Origin: an uncultured Lachnospiraceae bacterium | GTDB lineage: Bacteria; Bacillota; Clostridia; Lachnospirales; Lachnospiraceae | Direction of reading: 5' to 3' | Length of the DNA stretch: 50,561 bases | Assembly: GCA_946414885.1 (NCBI GenBank) | Contig: CAMKQH010000026.1 | Span: forward strand, 1-50,561 | Part shown: one piece after another, positions 1-8,148 of the stretch | How the letters are laid out: each line of letters opens with the position of its first letter | How positions within the stretch are numbered: position 1 is the first letter of the stretch | The notes under the pieces: model-generated | Told to the model about the DNA's origin: nothing | Seen by the model: only the letters and a program-made list of their open reading frames with translations | Databases searched by the model: none | Program-made: the position numbers and the translations under genes

Positions 1-186
1 AAAACTGTATTTTCCGCGGTTTTCTCCGTCCTTTCTTCCTCAATCGCTTCCACGGAACGGCGAAAACTGTATTTTCCGTGGTTTTCTCCGTTCTTTCTTC
101 CTCAAGCGCTTCCACGGGACGGCGAAAACTGTATTTTCCGCGGTTTTCTCCGTTCTTTCTTCCTCAATCGCTTCCACGGAACGGCG
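1..186. repeat. 62-bp tandem repeat array, three full units
   Basis: Three head-to-tail units (1-62, 63-124, 125-186) differ at only a few positions. A fourth decays after its first few bases at 187. Each unit holds GAAAAC and GTTTTC arms around a TATTTTCCGCG centre, so single strands could fold. The array probably continues left of the window. No convincing coding frame runs through it. The bases from 187 to 290 show nothing I recognise. Confidence 0.9.
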
Positions 187-290
187 AAAACAAGATTTTT
201 CTTGGATTCCGCTGTTCTCTCATCTCAAATTGGATCAGGTTAAATGAAATTACCACCCCGTCCCCAAATTCCGTTCCCAAACGAGAGAGA

Positions 291-374
291 AGCTTCATGT
301 AACTGATGCTTTGCAAAAAGCTTCACGTAACTGATGTTTCGCAAGAATCTTTACGGGACAGATGCTTTACAAGA
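291..374. repeat. 28-bp imperfect tandem repeat, three units
   Basis: Units at 291-318, 319-346 and 347-374 share the pattern AGCTTCA-GTAACTGATG-TT-GCAA with increasing divergence to the right. A more degenerate fourth copy runs into the 3' end of the CoA-transferase gene. No hairpin with a T-tract was found here, so how that gene is terminated is unclear. Confidence 0.65.
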
Positions 375-399
375 TAGCTACTTTACTTAGATAGCTGCT

Positions 400-1737
400 T
401 TACCGCTTGTTGCTTCTTCTCCATATCTTCCGGTCCTGCGCCTCTTTGATGAGTACGTCCCGGAAGTCCGGATGCGCAATGGAAATCAACATCTCCGCGC
501 GCTCCCAGGTCGAGCGGCCTTCCAGGTTGATCACGCCGTATTCCGTCGCAAGGAAATACACCTGGCTTCGCGGCGACGTAATGATGTCCCCGTTAAACTG
601 CGGCAGGATGCGCGAGTGCTTCACGCCATAGCGGTCCGTGTGGATGGAACTCATGCAGATAAAGGCCTTTCCGCCCTTTGACGCTGAGGCGCCAATCAGG
701 AAATCCAACTGTCCGCCGGTGCCGCTGATCTGACGCTTGCCCGTGCTTTCCGCCGCCACTTGCCCATAGAGGTCCACGGCCACGCAGGCGTTGATCGAAA
801 CCATGTTGTCGATCTGCTCAATTACGTAAGGACGATTCACGTATTCCAAAGGATACGCGGCCACGCCCGGATTGTCGTCAAGCCACTCATACAATTCATT
901 GGAGCCAATGGCGCATCCAAACACGCCCTTGCCCCTGTCGATACTCTTATATTTATTCGTCAATTTCCCCGCTTTATACAATTCAAAAAACGCATCCGAA
1001 CAAAGCTCCGTGTGCATGCCCAGATCCTTAATGTCAGACTGCGCGATGCACTCGCCAACGGCATTGGGAATGCTGCCGATACCGAGCTGCAGCGTTGCTC
1101 CGTTCACGATATACGGGATCAGATGTTCCGCGATCTTCCGATCGACGGGACGCGGCGGCGTCGGCTTCGCATCAGCAAACGGCGCATGCTCTCCCTCCAC
1201 CACAAAGTCCACCTCAGAAATATGAATGCACTCGTCATATCCGCCGCGGATCTTCGGCATGTGCTCGTTGACCTCCACGATGACGATGGCGGCATCACGG
1301 CAGATCGGACCTGCCACGCCGGTGTTCACGGAGAAGTTAAAATATCCATGCTTATCCATGGGCGCCACGCTGACCATCACGACGTTCACGTCCAAAAAGA
1401 ATTCATAATACGCCGCATTGTTGTGGAACACCATGGGAATGTAATAACACTTTCCCTCGTCGCAAAGCTTTCGCTCATACGATGAGCAATGCCAGCTGTG
1501 GTACGTAAAATGCTCCTGGTCGGGATCGCATTCCGCAACCTCGATGGGTCCGGGAATCAGGTTACCGCGGATCTTTACGTCCTTCAGCTCGTCGCGTCTC
1601 GCCGCAAGCGCACGGTCCAAAAGCACGGGCATGCCAAGCGAACTGGTGTAATCGATCCAGTCCCCATCCTTGACCACCTTAACCGCCTCCTCCGGCGTCC
1701 TCAGTTTCCTCTTATACTCCGCCCAAAAATCATTCAT
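400..1737 (-). CDS. Butyryl-CoA:acetate CoA-transferase-like protein (But/AbfT family)
   Basis: Family I-type CoA-transferase, 445 residues, the usual length for acetyl-CoA hydrolase/transferase and 4-hydroxybutyrate CoA-transferase proteins. The C-terminal half has the LQLGIGSIPNAV loop, a HTEL motif whose Glu (about residue 244) aligns with the catalytic glutamate of this family, and the QISGTGGQLDF oxyanion loop. Known members move CoA between butyryl-, 4-hydroxybutyryl- or propionyl-CoA and acetate, and the sequence alone does not settle the substrate. The start is the ATG at 1737, which sits seven bases after GGGGAG. An ATG two codons upstream is too close to that site. It has its own promoter at 1845-1873. 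Butyrate is the favoured substrate because ptb and buk lie in the same window. Confidence 0.8.
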   Translation of the reverse strand: MNDFWAEYKRKLRTPEEAVKVVKDGDWIDYTSSLGMPVLLDRALAARRDELKDVKIRGNLIPGPIEVAECDPDQEHFTYHSWHCSSYERKLCDEGKCYYIPMVFHNNAAYYEFFLDVNVVMVSVAPMDKHGYFNFSVNTGVAGPICRDAAIVIVEVNEHMPKIRGGYDECIHISEVDFVVEGEHAPFADAKPTPPRPVDRKIAEHLIPYIVNGATLQLGIGSIPNAVGECIAQSDIKDLGMHTELCSDAFFELYKAGKLTNKYKSIDRGKGVFGCAIGSNELYEWLDDNPGVAAYPLEYVNRPYVIEQIDNMVSINACVAVDLYGQVAAESTGKRQISGTGGQLDFLIGASASKGGKAFICMSSIHTDRYGVKHSRILPQFNGDIITSPRSQVYFLATEYGVINLEGRSTWERAEMLISIAHPDFRDVLIKEAQDRKIWRRSNKR

Positions 1738-1844
1738 AGCCATACTCCCCTAACATTCCTTTTCCCTACGCCGTCACGTCCGTTGCCCCGTTTGCGGATT
1801 CAACCATATCGCCTTCCGTTACCTTCTATTCCCATCCAAGATTT

Positions 1845-1873
1845 ATTATAAAAAAAAAGATGCAGACAGTCAA
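1845..1873 (-). promoter_or_regulatory. Promoter of the CoA-transferase gene
   Basis: On the minus strand, TTGACT (1868-1873) and TATAAT (1845-1850) are 17 bases apart. The -35 box lies in the loop of the upstream gene's terminator and the spacer is its T-tract. Confidence 0.7.
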
Positions 1874-1887
1874 TTATATCTGCATCT
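1851..1887 (-). terminator. Intrinsic terminator of the zinc-ribbon gene
   Basis: Perfect 9-bp stem AGATGCAGA (1858-1866) with TCTGCATCT (1879-1887), followed on the minus strand by a run of T. It lies just after the stop codon at 1914. Confidence 0.8.
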
Positions 1888-1913
1888 CTTTCAATATAGA
1901 TTCATGATCAGAA

Positions 1914-2654
1914 CTATGGGTATAAATCGGAGACCTCATCAATCCCCAAAGCTTCTTCGCACCGGAAGAGAGCCTGATCCAGGGAAACGAATTCCCGGGC
2001 CTTTAAGCCTTTGATAATATAGTTCAATGCCGCCTCCTGACGAAACCGCGGCGGTATGTCGATTTTGGCGTTCTTGGCCAGAAAAGCATTTGTTTCCTCA
2101 TATTCCTTGCGGCATTCTTTCAGCTGTTTCTCATAATGCGCAATCTGGCTGCTATACGATCGACGTTTTCTGACCAGCTTCACGATTCCGATGACCGGAA
2201 CGTAAATCGGAGCCAAAAGAACAACCAGTTCGATCAGTGTCAACAAAGGTCCTTTTACCCTGCTGAAAAAGACTAACACGATAATTGCTCCACCAAACAA
2301 AATGCCCAGGCCTTTAAAAAAGCCTTTGACGACGTCATCCACGATTCCCATCGACAACGTAAGGCTGCGTTCGGCCTTAAGATCTGAAATTTCTGAAGGA
2401 TAATAATTCATATTCCTCTTTGCCGTCCCGTTTTTGAGGAGCTGCGGTTTGATCTTTTCTATTTCCTGAAGGACCGTATCCGCCATCTCCGCCCGGGCAT
2501 CGAGCCTTCCATGCTCCATGTCATACCCTTTGTTACGGTTCGTCTCGAGATGGACCGCTGAACCACAGTACTGGCAGTAAAAAAGGGACTGGTTTATGTT
2601 TTCAACGTTCAGGTTACCTCCGCAGGACGGACAGCGTATTGTTTTTATTTCCAT
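1914..2654 (-). CDS. Zinc-ribbon membrane protein of unknown function
   Basis: 246 residues. The N-terminus carries a four-cysteine zinc ribbon (CPSCGG near residue 8, CQYCG near residue 27). Two hydrophobic segments lie at about 106-128 and 133-155, followed by a charged, probably coiled stretch and a soluble tail. Many Firmicutes have such short zinc-ribbon membrane proteins with no assigned role. It is a single gene, with a promoter at 2694-2722 and a terminator directly after it. GAGGA lies eight bases before the ATG. I do not recognise a specific family for the C-terminal part. Confidence 0.7.
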   Translation of the reverse strand: MEIKTIRCPSCGGNLNVENINQSLFYCQYCGSAVHLETNRNKGYDMEHGRLDARAEMADTVLQEIEKIKPQLLKNGTAKRNMNYYPSEISDLKAERSLTLSMGIVDDVVKGFFKGLGILFGGAIIVLVFFSRVKGPLLTLIELVVLLAPIYVPVIGIVKLVRKRRSYSSQIAHYEKQLKECRKEYEETNAFLAKNAKIDIPPRFRQEAALNYIIKGLKAREFVSLDQALFRCEEALGIDEVSDLYP

Positions 2655-2693
2655 TTTCTTTATCCTCGCTGATACTGATTCTTAACTCTATAC

Positions 2694-2722
2694 AGTATAA
2701 CAAGCATCCCACTTTTTGTCCA
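2694..2722 (-). promoter_or_regulatory. Promoter of the zinc-ribbon gene
   Basis: Minus strand: TGGACA (2717-2722), 17-bp spacer, TATACT (2694-2699). Confidence 0.55.
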
Positions 2723-2771
2723 ATGGTTTTATGCAAATTGCCGTTCATTCCTTAAAAGGAAATTGAAAGAG

Positions 2772-3122
2772 CTAGATTCTGTCTGGCAAATTCTCCTTAT
2801 CCTCATGTTTTTCATGTAGGAAATGAATGTGTTTGTTCTTTCTCAGAAGCTCCTGCCAATTTTCAACAAGCTTAATCCTTCTGCTAAACTCCAGCCCCTT
2901 ACGATGCATGCTCACGTCAACGATTCTTTCGCTTCCGGCAAATCCCCTCCAATAAAACCCGGGGAGATTCGGTCCAAGATATCTTTCGATCAATCCATTG
3001 ATATCAATCTCGGGACACCAATCCGTATCATGCCACGTGAAGGTTTGCTTATTCGGAGCCGTTACGTCGTCACCCATGCAAAAGCTGTCTCTCGTCATAT
3101 AGATTCTTCTCTCTTCATACAT
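2772..3122 (-). CDS. Small protein of unknown function
   Basis: 116 residues, soluble, rich in Trp, His and charged residues, with no signal peptide or membrane segment. GGAGG lies eight bases before the ATG at 3122, which supports a real gene. It follows the radical-SAM/Nudix gene by 48 bases on the same strand with no terminator between them, so the two are probably co-transcribed. I do not recognise a family. It may be an accessory product of that unit or an unrelated passenger. Confidence 0.55.
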   Translation of the reverse strand: MYEERRIYMTRDSFCMGDDVTAPNKQTFTWHDTDWCPEIDINGLIERYLGPNLPGFYWRGFAGSERIVDVSMHRKGLEFSRRIKLVENWQELLRKNKHIHFLHEKHEDKENLPDRI

Positions 3123-3170
3123 AATTTGGGTCCTCCTTATCTAGGTTGTTTTGAAATTCCGTGCTTTATT

Positions 3171-5006
3171 TCATTGTGCCATTTCAGGGGATGAAGCTTT
3201 CGTTCTCAATACATACTGAATGACGTCATAATGATCAAAGGCCATTTTCTCTTTCTGCAGCGCCGCGACGTCAACCCACGTGGCAAACAGTGCGTCGCTG
3301 TTGGCCACCGGCTTTACCTTACTTTCGTCCAGTTCCAGTGCGTAAGCCACGCTGATGACCCAGCCCCTGGGGTCTCTGTTTTTCGTGGACGTCACCTTCA
3401 CCAGATTCTTTTCCGTCACCTTCACAAAAACGGAGGTCTCCTCCATCAGTTCACGGGTCGCCGCAAACTCCAGATTATCATCCGTCGGCTTATAGAATCC
3501 GCCGGGAAGGGCCATGCGGTTGACGAACGGGTGATCCGCACGCTTGATCAGAAGGATCTTCGTTCTGTCATGATTAAACACCAGGAGATCCACTGCCACG
3601 GAAGGTGCGTCGAAGGCTTTCCTGTCATACTTTTCCAGATAGATCTCCTCACCCTTCTTGTCGTTAAGCCAGCGGTCAGACATGTTGAACATCTCGATAA
3701 TGCTTCTCTCACTGTAGAACAGCGGGATGATGCCGTAGAGATGCGCTGCGCCGTAATCCGTCAGCATGAAGGTGTCATCGTCCACAAATTCCATGAGACC
3801 GCTGTCGGTCAGGAAGCGGATCTGGGAAGCATAAATCTCACGAAAATCCTCATGGAACCTTTTCTGATAAGCCTTCATGGAGATAAATCCAAAGTAGAAC
3901 ATGACGGAGATCGCCTTTGCCCGGACCTCACTGACTGGCATGTCGGCAATGTCATTGATCGGAAGCTTCCCCTCCTCCGTCGCTTTCAGATACTTCTCCA
4001 ACTTATGATCGACGCATCCAAGATTATACGCAAGATAATTTCCGACAAAGGACTGTGCGCCAAGGCCGAACCCCACGTAGGACGTAGCTTCCACCACGCG
4101 CTTCGTCAGATAGGAGGACGTGCCAAGATCCCCCGGAATGCGACTAAAGGTATTCTTTCCATTGTTGGCCACGTACCCTGCCTGCTTCAAAAGGCGATAG
4201 GCAATGTCATATTGGCGATTGACCTTATAGAGCGTCACGCCCTGGGACTCCGCCTCCAGCAAGGTTCCCTTGTAACGGTTTCTGTAAAGCGTGATGAATT
4301 CCGGATCCATGGCGATCGTATACCGGATCGTGTTGGCAAAATCCTCGTCAGACTGATTCAGGAATCCATACATCAGGTCAATGTTGAGTCTGTCAAAGCC
4401 TGCCTTGCGGATATTCTGGACAGCCTTTTCATAAATGAATTCCGACCCTTCGCGCCCAAGGGATTCGAGAAGCTTGGGGGATACGGTCTGGAATCCCATG
4501 GAGATGCGGTTATAGCCAAGCTCTCTGATCGCCTTGATCTTTTCAGGATCATTTGCAGCGATCACGGGCGTTGTTTCCACGCTCAAATACATGCCATCCT
4601 GAAGATTGAATTTCCGGATGGACTCCGTGATCCTGCGCAGATTCTCAACGGACAGGTACGCCGGCGTGCCGCCTCCAAGGTCATACCCGACGATGGGCTT
4701 ATCCTTGATGATCTCCCGGTACAATTCGATCTCCTTCAGCAAGTGCTCCACGTAAACGTCCGGATCCGTCTCGGAAGGATTGTTCATCACGACGTACTCG
4801 CAAAACTTACATCTGGACTGACAGAAGGGAACGTGAACGTAAAGACACAGCTCGTCCTGCGCTTCAATATTCCTTTTCACCAGCTCATAAATTTCCTGGT
4901 CGTCATGTAGTTCATACTGCGCCAGGGAATTGGGCCGGAGCGGGTACGCGGTGTTGCAATAATGATGGAACTGGATTCCTCTTTCAAAAACTTCTTTACA
5001 CTTCAT
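3171..5006 (-). CDS. Radical-SAM (HemN/HemW-like) enzyme fused to a C-terminal Nudix domain
   Basis: 611 residues. The N-terminal two thirds is a HemN/HemW/HutW-type radical-SAM protein. The CX3CX2C cluster motif (Cys62, Cys66, Cys69 in VPFCQSRCKFC) would bind a 4Fe-4S cluster and S-adenosylmethionine, and a YDLGGGTPAYL motif follows. The HemN-type fourth Cys is absent. Residues about 465-600 form a Nudix domain starting PSVAVDLLVF and carrying NRDPRGW. The Nudix box keeps RELxEE but has one extra residue, Asp for the first Glu and Ser for the last Gly, so hydrolysis may be weak or lost. The start is the ATG at 5006 behind AAAGGAG. An in-frame extension to 5072 would run into the operator. 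It is the sole or first gene of a unit sharing its promoter type with the block upstream. True coproporphyrinogen oxidase activity is unlikely. Confidence 0.85.
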   Translation of the reverse strand: MKCKEVFERGIQFHHYCNTAYPLRPNSLAQYELHDDQEIYELVKRNIEAQDELCLYVHVPFCQSRCKFCEYVVMNNPSETDPDVYVEHLLKEIELYREIIKDKPIVGYDLGGGTPAYLSVENLRRITESIRKFNLQDGMYLSVETTPVIAANDPEKIKAIRELGYNRISMGFQTVSPKLLESLGREGSEFIYEKAVQNIRKAGFDRLNIDLMYGFLNQSDEDFANTIRYTIAMDPEFITLYRNRYKGTLLEAESQGVTLYKVNRQYDIAYRLLKQAGYVANNGKNTFSRIPGDLGTSSYLTKRVVEATSYVGFGLGAQSFVGNYLAYNLGCVDHKLEKYLKATEEGKLPINDIADMPVSEVRAKAISVMFYFGFISMKAYQKRFHEDFREIYASQIRFLTDSGLMEFVDDDTFMLTDYGAAHLYGIIPLFYSERSIIEMFNMSDRWLNDKKGEEIYLEKYDRKAFDAPSVAVDLLVFNHDRTKILLIKRADHPFVNRMALPGGFYKPTDDNLEFAATRELMEETSVFVKVTEKNLVKVTSTKNRDPRGWVISVAYALELDESKVKPVANSDALFATWVDVAALQKEKMAFDHYDVIQYVLRTKASSPEMAQ

Positions 5007-5062
5007 GACTGTCTCCTTTCCGCCGCCAAAATCCCGGCTGACCTTTGCTATATTTATTCTTG

Positions 5063-5124
5063 TTATTATCAATTCGAAATTATCTTTGTATCCTTATCAT
5101 AATATCATTTTGATAATATGTCAA
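5063..5124 (-). promoter_or_regulatory. Promoter with paired operator half-sites, radical-SAM/Nudix gene
   Basis: Minus strand: TTGACA (5119-5124), 17-bp spacer, TATGAT (5096-5101). Inverted half-sites TTATTATCAA (5063-5072) and TTGATAATAT (5110-5119) bracket the -10 box and transcription start. The outer one abuts the -35 box. The same arrangement occurs at 10144-10206. Placement fits repression, with the Nudix-winged-helix protein at 7216-8148 as the obvious candidate binder. Confidence 0.75.
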
Positions 5125-5135
5125 GAAATTTTTTA

Positions 5136-5166
5136 TGGGTCAAGGGGAACCGTCCCCCCTGACCCA
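5136..5166. repeat. Short dispersed hairpin, GGGGAACCG family
   Basis: TGGGTCA (5136-5142) and TGACCCA (5160-5166) flank a core of AGGGGAACCG and CCCCCC. It starts right after the methyltransferase stop codon. Relatives are at 10231-10260 and 35305-35335, and in the arms of 25741-25908. The hairpin lacks a clean T-tract on the minus strand, so it is at best a weak terminator. Confidence 0.75.
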
Positions 5167-7179
5167 TTACCTCGGTTTTTCAACCACGACTATGCAATTG
5201 GAATTGGGATATTCCGGCACGGAAAGCTCCACCTTGGGCGAAAGGTGCGTTACGTACCCAGGTTCCAAAAATGCGTCGCAGCGGAGGATCCGCGCGCCCA
5301 GCCCTTCAAAGAATTCCCGGAACTCCTCGATGGTGAAATATCCAAACTGCTCCTGCACCTCATGGGCGTAGCTTTGCTTTCCCCAGGTGTAGGTATACAA
5401 AAACTCTCTGATAAAATTCGCGTCGGCGCTGACTTTTTCTTCCTGCTCAAAAACCTTGATCTTCTTATCTTCAATATCCTTGAGGCCCTCAAAGTCACGG
5501 ACGTAATTCCTGAAAAACTCCATGCCCTCGGGATCCTTGAACCTGACCTCGATCACGGACCCGTCCACAGGCGATTTTACGCCGTCGCGGATGATAATGC
5601 GGCCACCGGGATTTAAGGAAGCATACGCATTTTGGAGTGCCGTCCTCACCGTCCCGATCTCAAACCTGCCGTTCTCCGTCTCCGTATAGGAAAAGATCTC
5701 ATGCAAAATGGAAGAAAAGATGATTGAGTCCGCCTTTTCCATAAAAGGCTCTTCAGCAAAGTTATGGCGCCGCACGGTCCAGGCATGCCCCTCCTCCTTC
5801 TTTTTCTTCTCCAGGACCTGAAGCACGTTATCAGAAACGTCGGTGCCAATGATCCGCTTTTCCGGATACCGCTCCTCCAACAGATCCAGGAGCACGCCCC
5901 CGCCACTTCCCACGTCAACCGCCGTCTGTCCCGTCACGTAATCGATGATGGAATTCTTCGTGCTCTCCTCACTGTCATTCATGATGGAAAGATACTTGTC
6001 TTCATTGTTCAGACGGTCAAAAGCATCCCTGCGGAATCCAAACATGTCATACAAAACGGTGATGCTCTTTTCAAACGTAAGTAGCCCCGAGCGCTCTGCC
6101 TCCACGCAGAATTCGATCAGTTTTTCGCAAACGGGCGAAAACTGGAAATCGATCAGCATTGCCCTGCCAATGCGCTTCACCACAAGCTCCACGTTCGAAG
6201 TGGCATTGTCACGCATGTATTTTTCAACAATGCGCTCCTTATATACGTTCAGGTGCTTTTTTCCCTGATAGTCATAATATAATCCGTCCGCCAGCGGCTT
6301 GAAGGAAAGATAGGTCACCCCATCCTCCACCTTCTCCACCATCTTCCGGAGAAGCCATTCCACCTGACTGACGTTGAAATCCGCAAACGCCGCCTGATAA
6401 TACCACAGCTCATAATGCGGAAAAATCTTCTCTTCAAAAAAGGAGACCAACTCGTCCCCCGCTTCCGTAAGCCGCTCGTCCAGGCGCGTCATGCGCTCCC
6501 GCGCGGAAAACTCCGTAAGGTCTCCGGAAAGAATCCTTCGGATCAGGCTTTTTGCCTCGTCCGCAACCATCTCCCATAGTCCGGATGCAACGCCACCGAT
6601 AATGCAATGGTTCAAAACGGTCAGCACGCGAAATGCCGCATTCTCGCCCAATGCATCCTTCACCTCAAGGAGAGGCGCATTTTCCCGGACGGGAACCTCA
6701 CCTCTCAAAGCCTGCCCAATCAGGCCATGAGTGCGGATGAGCAGTGCGATCCTTTGCGCCTCGGCATCTTGCGTTTCTGCCGCATCCTGACTTGTTTCAT
6801 AAGGTGATCGTCCTTCCCTGCAATGCTCCAGAAAAATCTCCGCGGACGCAATATTGTGGATGTCCAGCGCATAACCCTTTTTCCTCCACTGCGTCCGTTC
6901 CTTCACGCTCCCGCCCTTGGAAACCTCGCTCCATTCCAGAACGCGCTTTACGATCTCATATTCCTTCGGCTCCAACTGGCCCGCCGCATAGTCCTCCTCA
7001 AGCACCTCCAACGTCCGGAGCACATAGCTTAGCGTCTCACGCCCGCTGACCTGCTCAACCACTTCCACGCGCTCCATGTTGATGCCGTGATGCTCCGTAT
7101 AATACAAGTAAGAAAGCCATGCCTCGTTTTCAAGGCGCTCTGCATCAAAAAACATTCCGTCGTCCAAAATAATTTTCAT
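5167..7179 (-). CDS. Class I SAM-dependent methyltransferase with a large unknown N-terminal region
   Basis: 670 residues. Residues about 415-560 are a Rossmann-type methyltransferase: motif I is VDVGSGGG at 421-428, a GTDVSDN acidic loop follows, then a SSILHEIFSY segment and a LNPGGRIIIRDG strand. The first 400 residues are mostly helical, with no membrane segment and no family I recognise. A long C-terminal extension ends in VVVEKPR. The gene lies 36 bases after the NrtR-like gene and is last in its transcription unit. The acceptor is unknown. Its HE motif after the third strand resembles small-molecule methyltransferases more than rRNA enzymes, but that is inference. Confidence 0.75.
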   Translation of the reverse strand: MKIILDDGMFFDAERLENEAWLSYLYYTEHHGINMERVEVVEQVSGRETLSYVLRTLEVLEEDYAAGQLEPKEYEIVKRVLEWSEVSKGGSVKERTQWRKKGYALDIHNIASAEIFLEHCREGRSPYETSQDAAETQDAEAQRIALLIRTHGLIGQALRGEVPVRENAPLLEVKDALGENAAFRVLTVLNHCIIGGVASGLWEMVADEAKSLIRRILSGDLTEFSARERMTRLDERLTEAGDELVSFFEEKIFPHYELWYYQAAFADFNVSQVEWLLRKMVEKVEDGVTYLSFKPLADGLYYDYQGKKHLNVYKERIVEKYMRDNATSNVELVVKRIGRAMLIDFQFSPVCEKLIEFCVEAERSGLLTFEKSITVLYDMFGFRRDAFDRLNNEDKYLSIMNDSEESTKNSIIDYVTGQTAVDVGSGGGVLLDLLEERYPEKRIIGTDVSDNVLQVLEKKKKEEGHAWTVRRHNFAEEPFMEKADSIIFSSILHEIFSYTETENGRFEIGTVRTALQNAYASLNPGGRIIIRDGVKSPVDGSVIEVRFKDPEGMEFFRNYVRDFEGLKDIEDKKIKVFEQEEKVSADANFIREFLYTYTWGKQSYAHEVQEQFGYFTIEEFREFFEGLGARILRCDAFLEPGYVTHLSPKVELSVPEYPNSNCIVVVEKPR

Positions 7180-7215
7180 GATCTCATCCCACCGTTTTTG
7201 AATCAGTGCCTGGAA

Positions 7216-8148
7216 CTAAGAATAAAACTCCTCCGGATTTCTCTTGAAGAGTTTTGCCGGTCTGTGACCTACGCCCGCGATCTCCTCCTCCGTCTCCAAG
7301 ACCAGCGGCGTGATCTTCCTCCGGAAATTTGCCGTCAAGAGTTCCTTCCCAAGCACCAGCTCATAAGCCTTCTGCAGGCGGTTCAGCGTAAACTTTTCCG
7401 GCATGAGGTCAAAGATCACGTTCCCCAGCCCTTCCGCCTCACGGCGCAGGTGCAAAAAGGCATTCAGGATAATCTTGGCGTGGTCAAACGCAAGTCCTCC
7501 CGCGTCCAGGATCTCATACTCATGATACCCGTGCAATTCGGAAAACCATTTTCTCTCCAGCAGGCTGACCTTCAGCTTTAGGTTTCTCTCCCTCTGATAC
7601 AGGGAAAGGTCATGCCGGATTTCTATCACGACGCCATTCTGCTTGTTTTTCTTGCGGGACGTCTCCGTGCTCGTCGCCTCAATGCGGAACCACGCGGCTT
7701 CCCAGGCATCCGTTCCGGCGTGCAGGCGGTATTTTCTGCCGTCGATCAGCGCCAGATACCCATGAGAGATGATCCAGCCTCTCGGGTCCCGCCCCGGCTC
7801 GCTGAACACGCCAAAAGGACGAAGGTATGCGTCCGCAACCCCCGTCTCTTCTTCCAATTCGCGCCTCGCCGTCTCATCACAGCTCTCCCCCGGTTTCGAA
7901 AAACCGCCGGGCAGAGCCCACTGATTGCGATAGGGATAGCTTGCGCGCTTCACAAGCAGTATCTGCAATTCCCTGAGGGGATCCTTACGGTAATTACTCT
8001 TATCCCTCTGCGCCAGTTCCTCGTCCGACATCTCATCCCTGACGGCAAACACCGTAATGTCTGCCGTCACGGAAGGTCTGTCAAATTTCGTAACGTCATA
8101 TTTCTTTAAGTATTCCTTTTCTTCCTTCGATGCAACGTACTTAGCCAT
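7216..8148 (-). CDS. NrtR-like Nudix/winged-helix regulator
   Basis: 310 residues in the NrtR layout: Nudix domain at about 20-170, winged helix at about 205-305 (FTLNRLQKAYELVLG, then RRKI and a G-RPAKLF end). NrtR proteins bind ADP-ribose or related NAD-derived ligands and repress NAD-metabolism genes. The Nudix box at 82-104 is complete (G-x5-E-x7-REL-x-EE-x-GV), whereas many NrtR repressors have lost it, so this one may also hydrolyse its ligand. Its PSV-x-D and DPRGW motifs are shared with the Nudix half of the radical-SAM protein, which suggests common descent. The ATG at 8148 overlaps the stop of the upstream gene by eight bases, indicating translational coupling. A TTG nine codons earlier is a less likely start. 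Confidence 0.8.
   Translation of the reverse strand: MAKYVASKEEKEYLKKYDVTKFDRPSVTADITVFAVRDEMSDEELAQRDKSNYRKDPLRELQILLVKRASYPYRNQWALPGGFSKPGESCDETARRELEEETGVADAYLRPFGVFSEPGRDPRGWIISHGYLALIDGRKYRLHAGTDAWEAAWFRIEATSTETSRKKNKQNGVVIEIRHDLSLYQRERNLKLKVSLLERKWFSELHGYHEYEILDAGGLAFDHAKIILNAFLHLRREAEGLGNVIFDLMPEKFTLNRLQKAYELVLGKELLTANFRRKITPLVLETEEEIAGVGHRPAKLFKRNPEEFYS

Noticed and set aside
3231..4910. 559-codon open frame on the plus strand
   Set aside because: It lies wholly opposite the radical-SAM/Nudix gene, has no ribosome binding site and its product has no recognisable domain.
5136..5166. Strong terminator of the methyltransferase gene
   Set aside because: The hairpin is good, but no T-run follows on the minus strand, and identical hairpins lie ahead of genes elsewhere.
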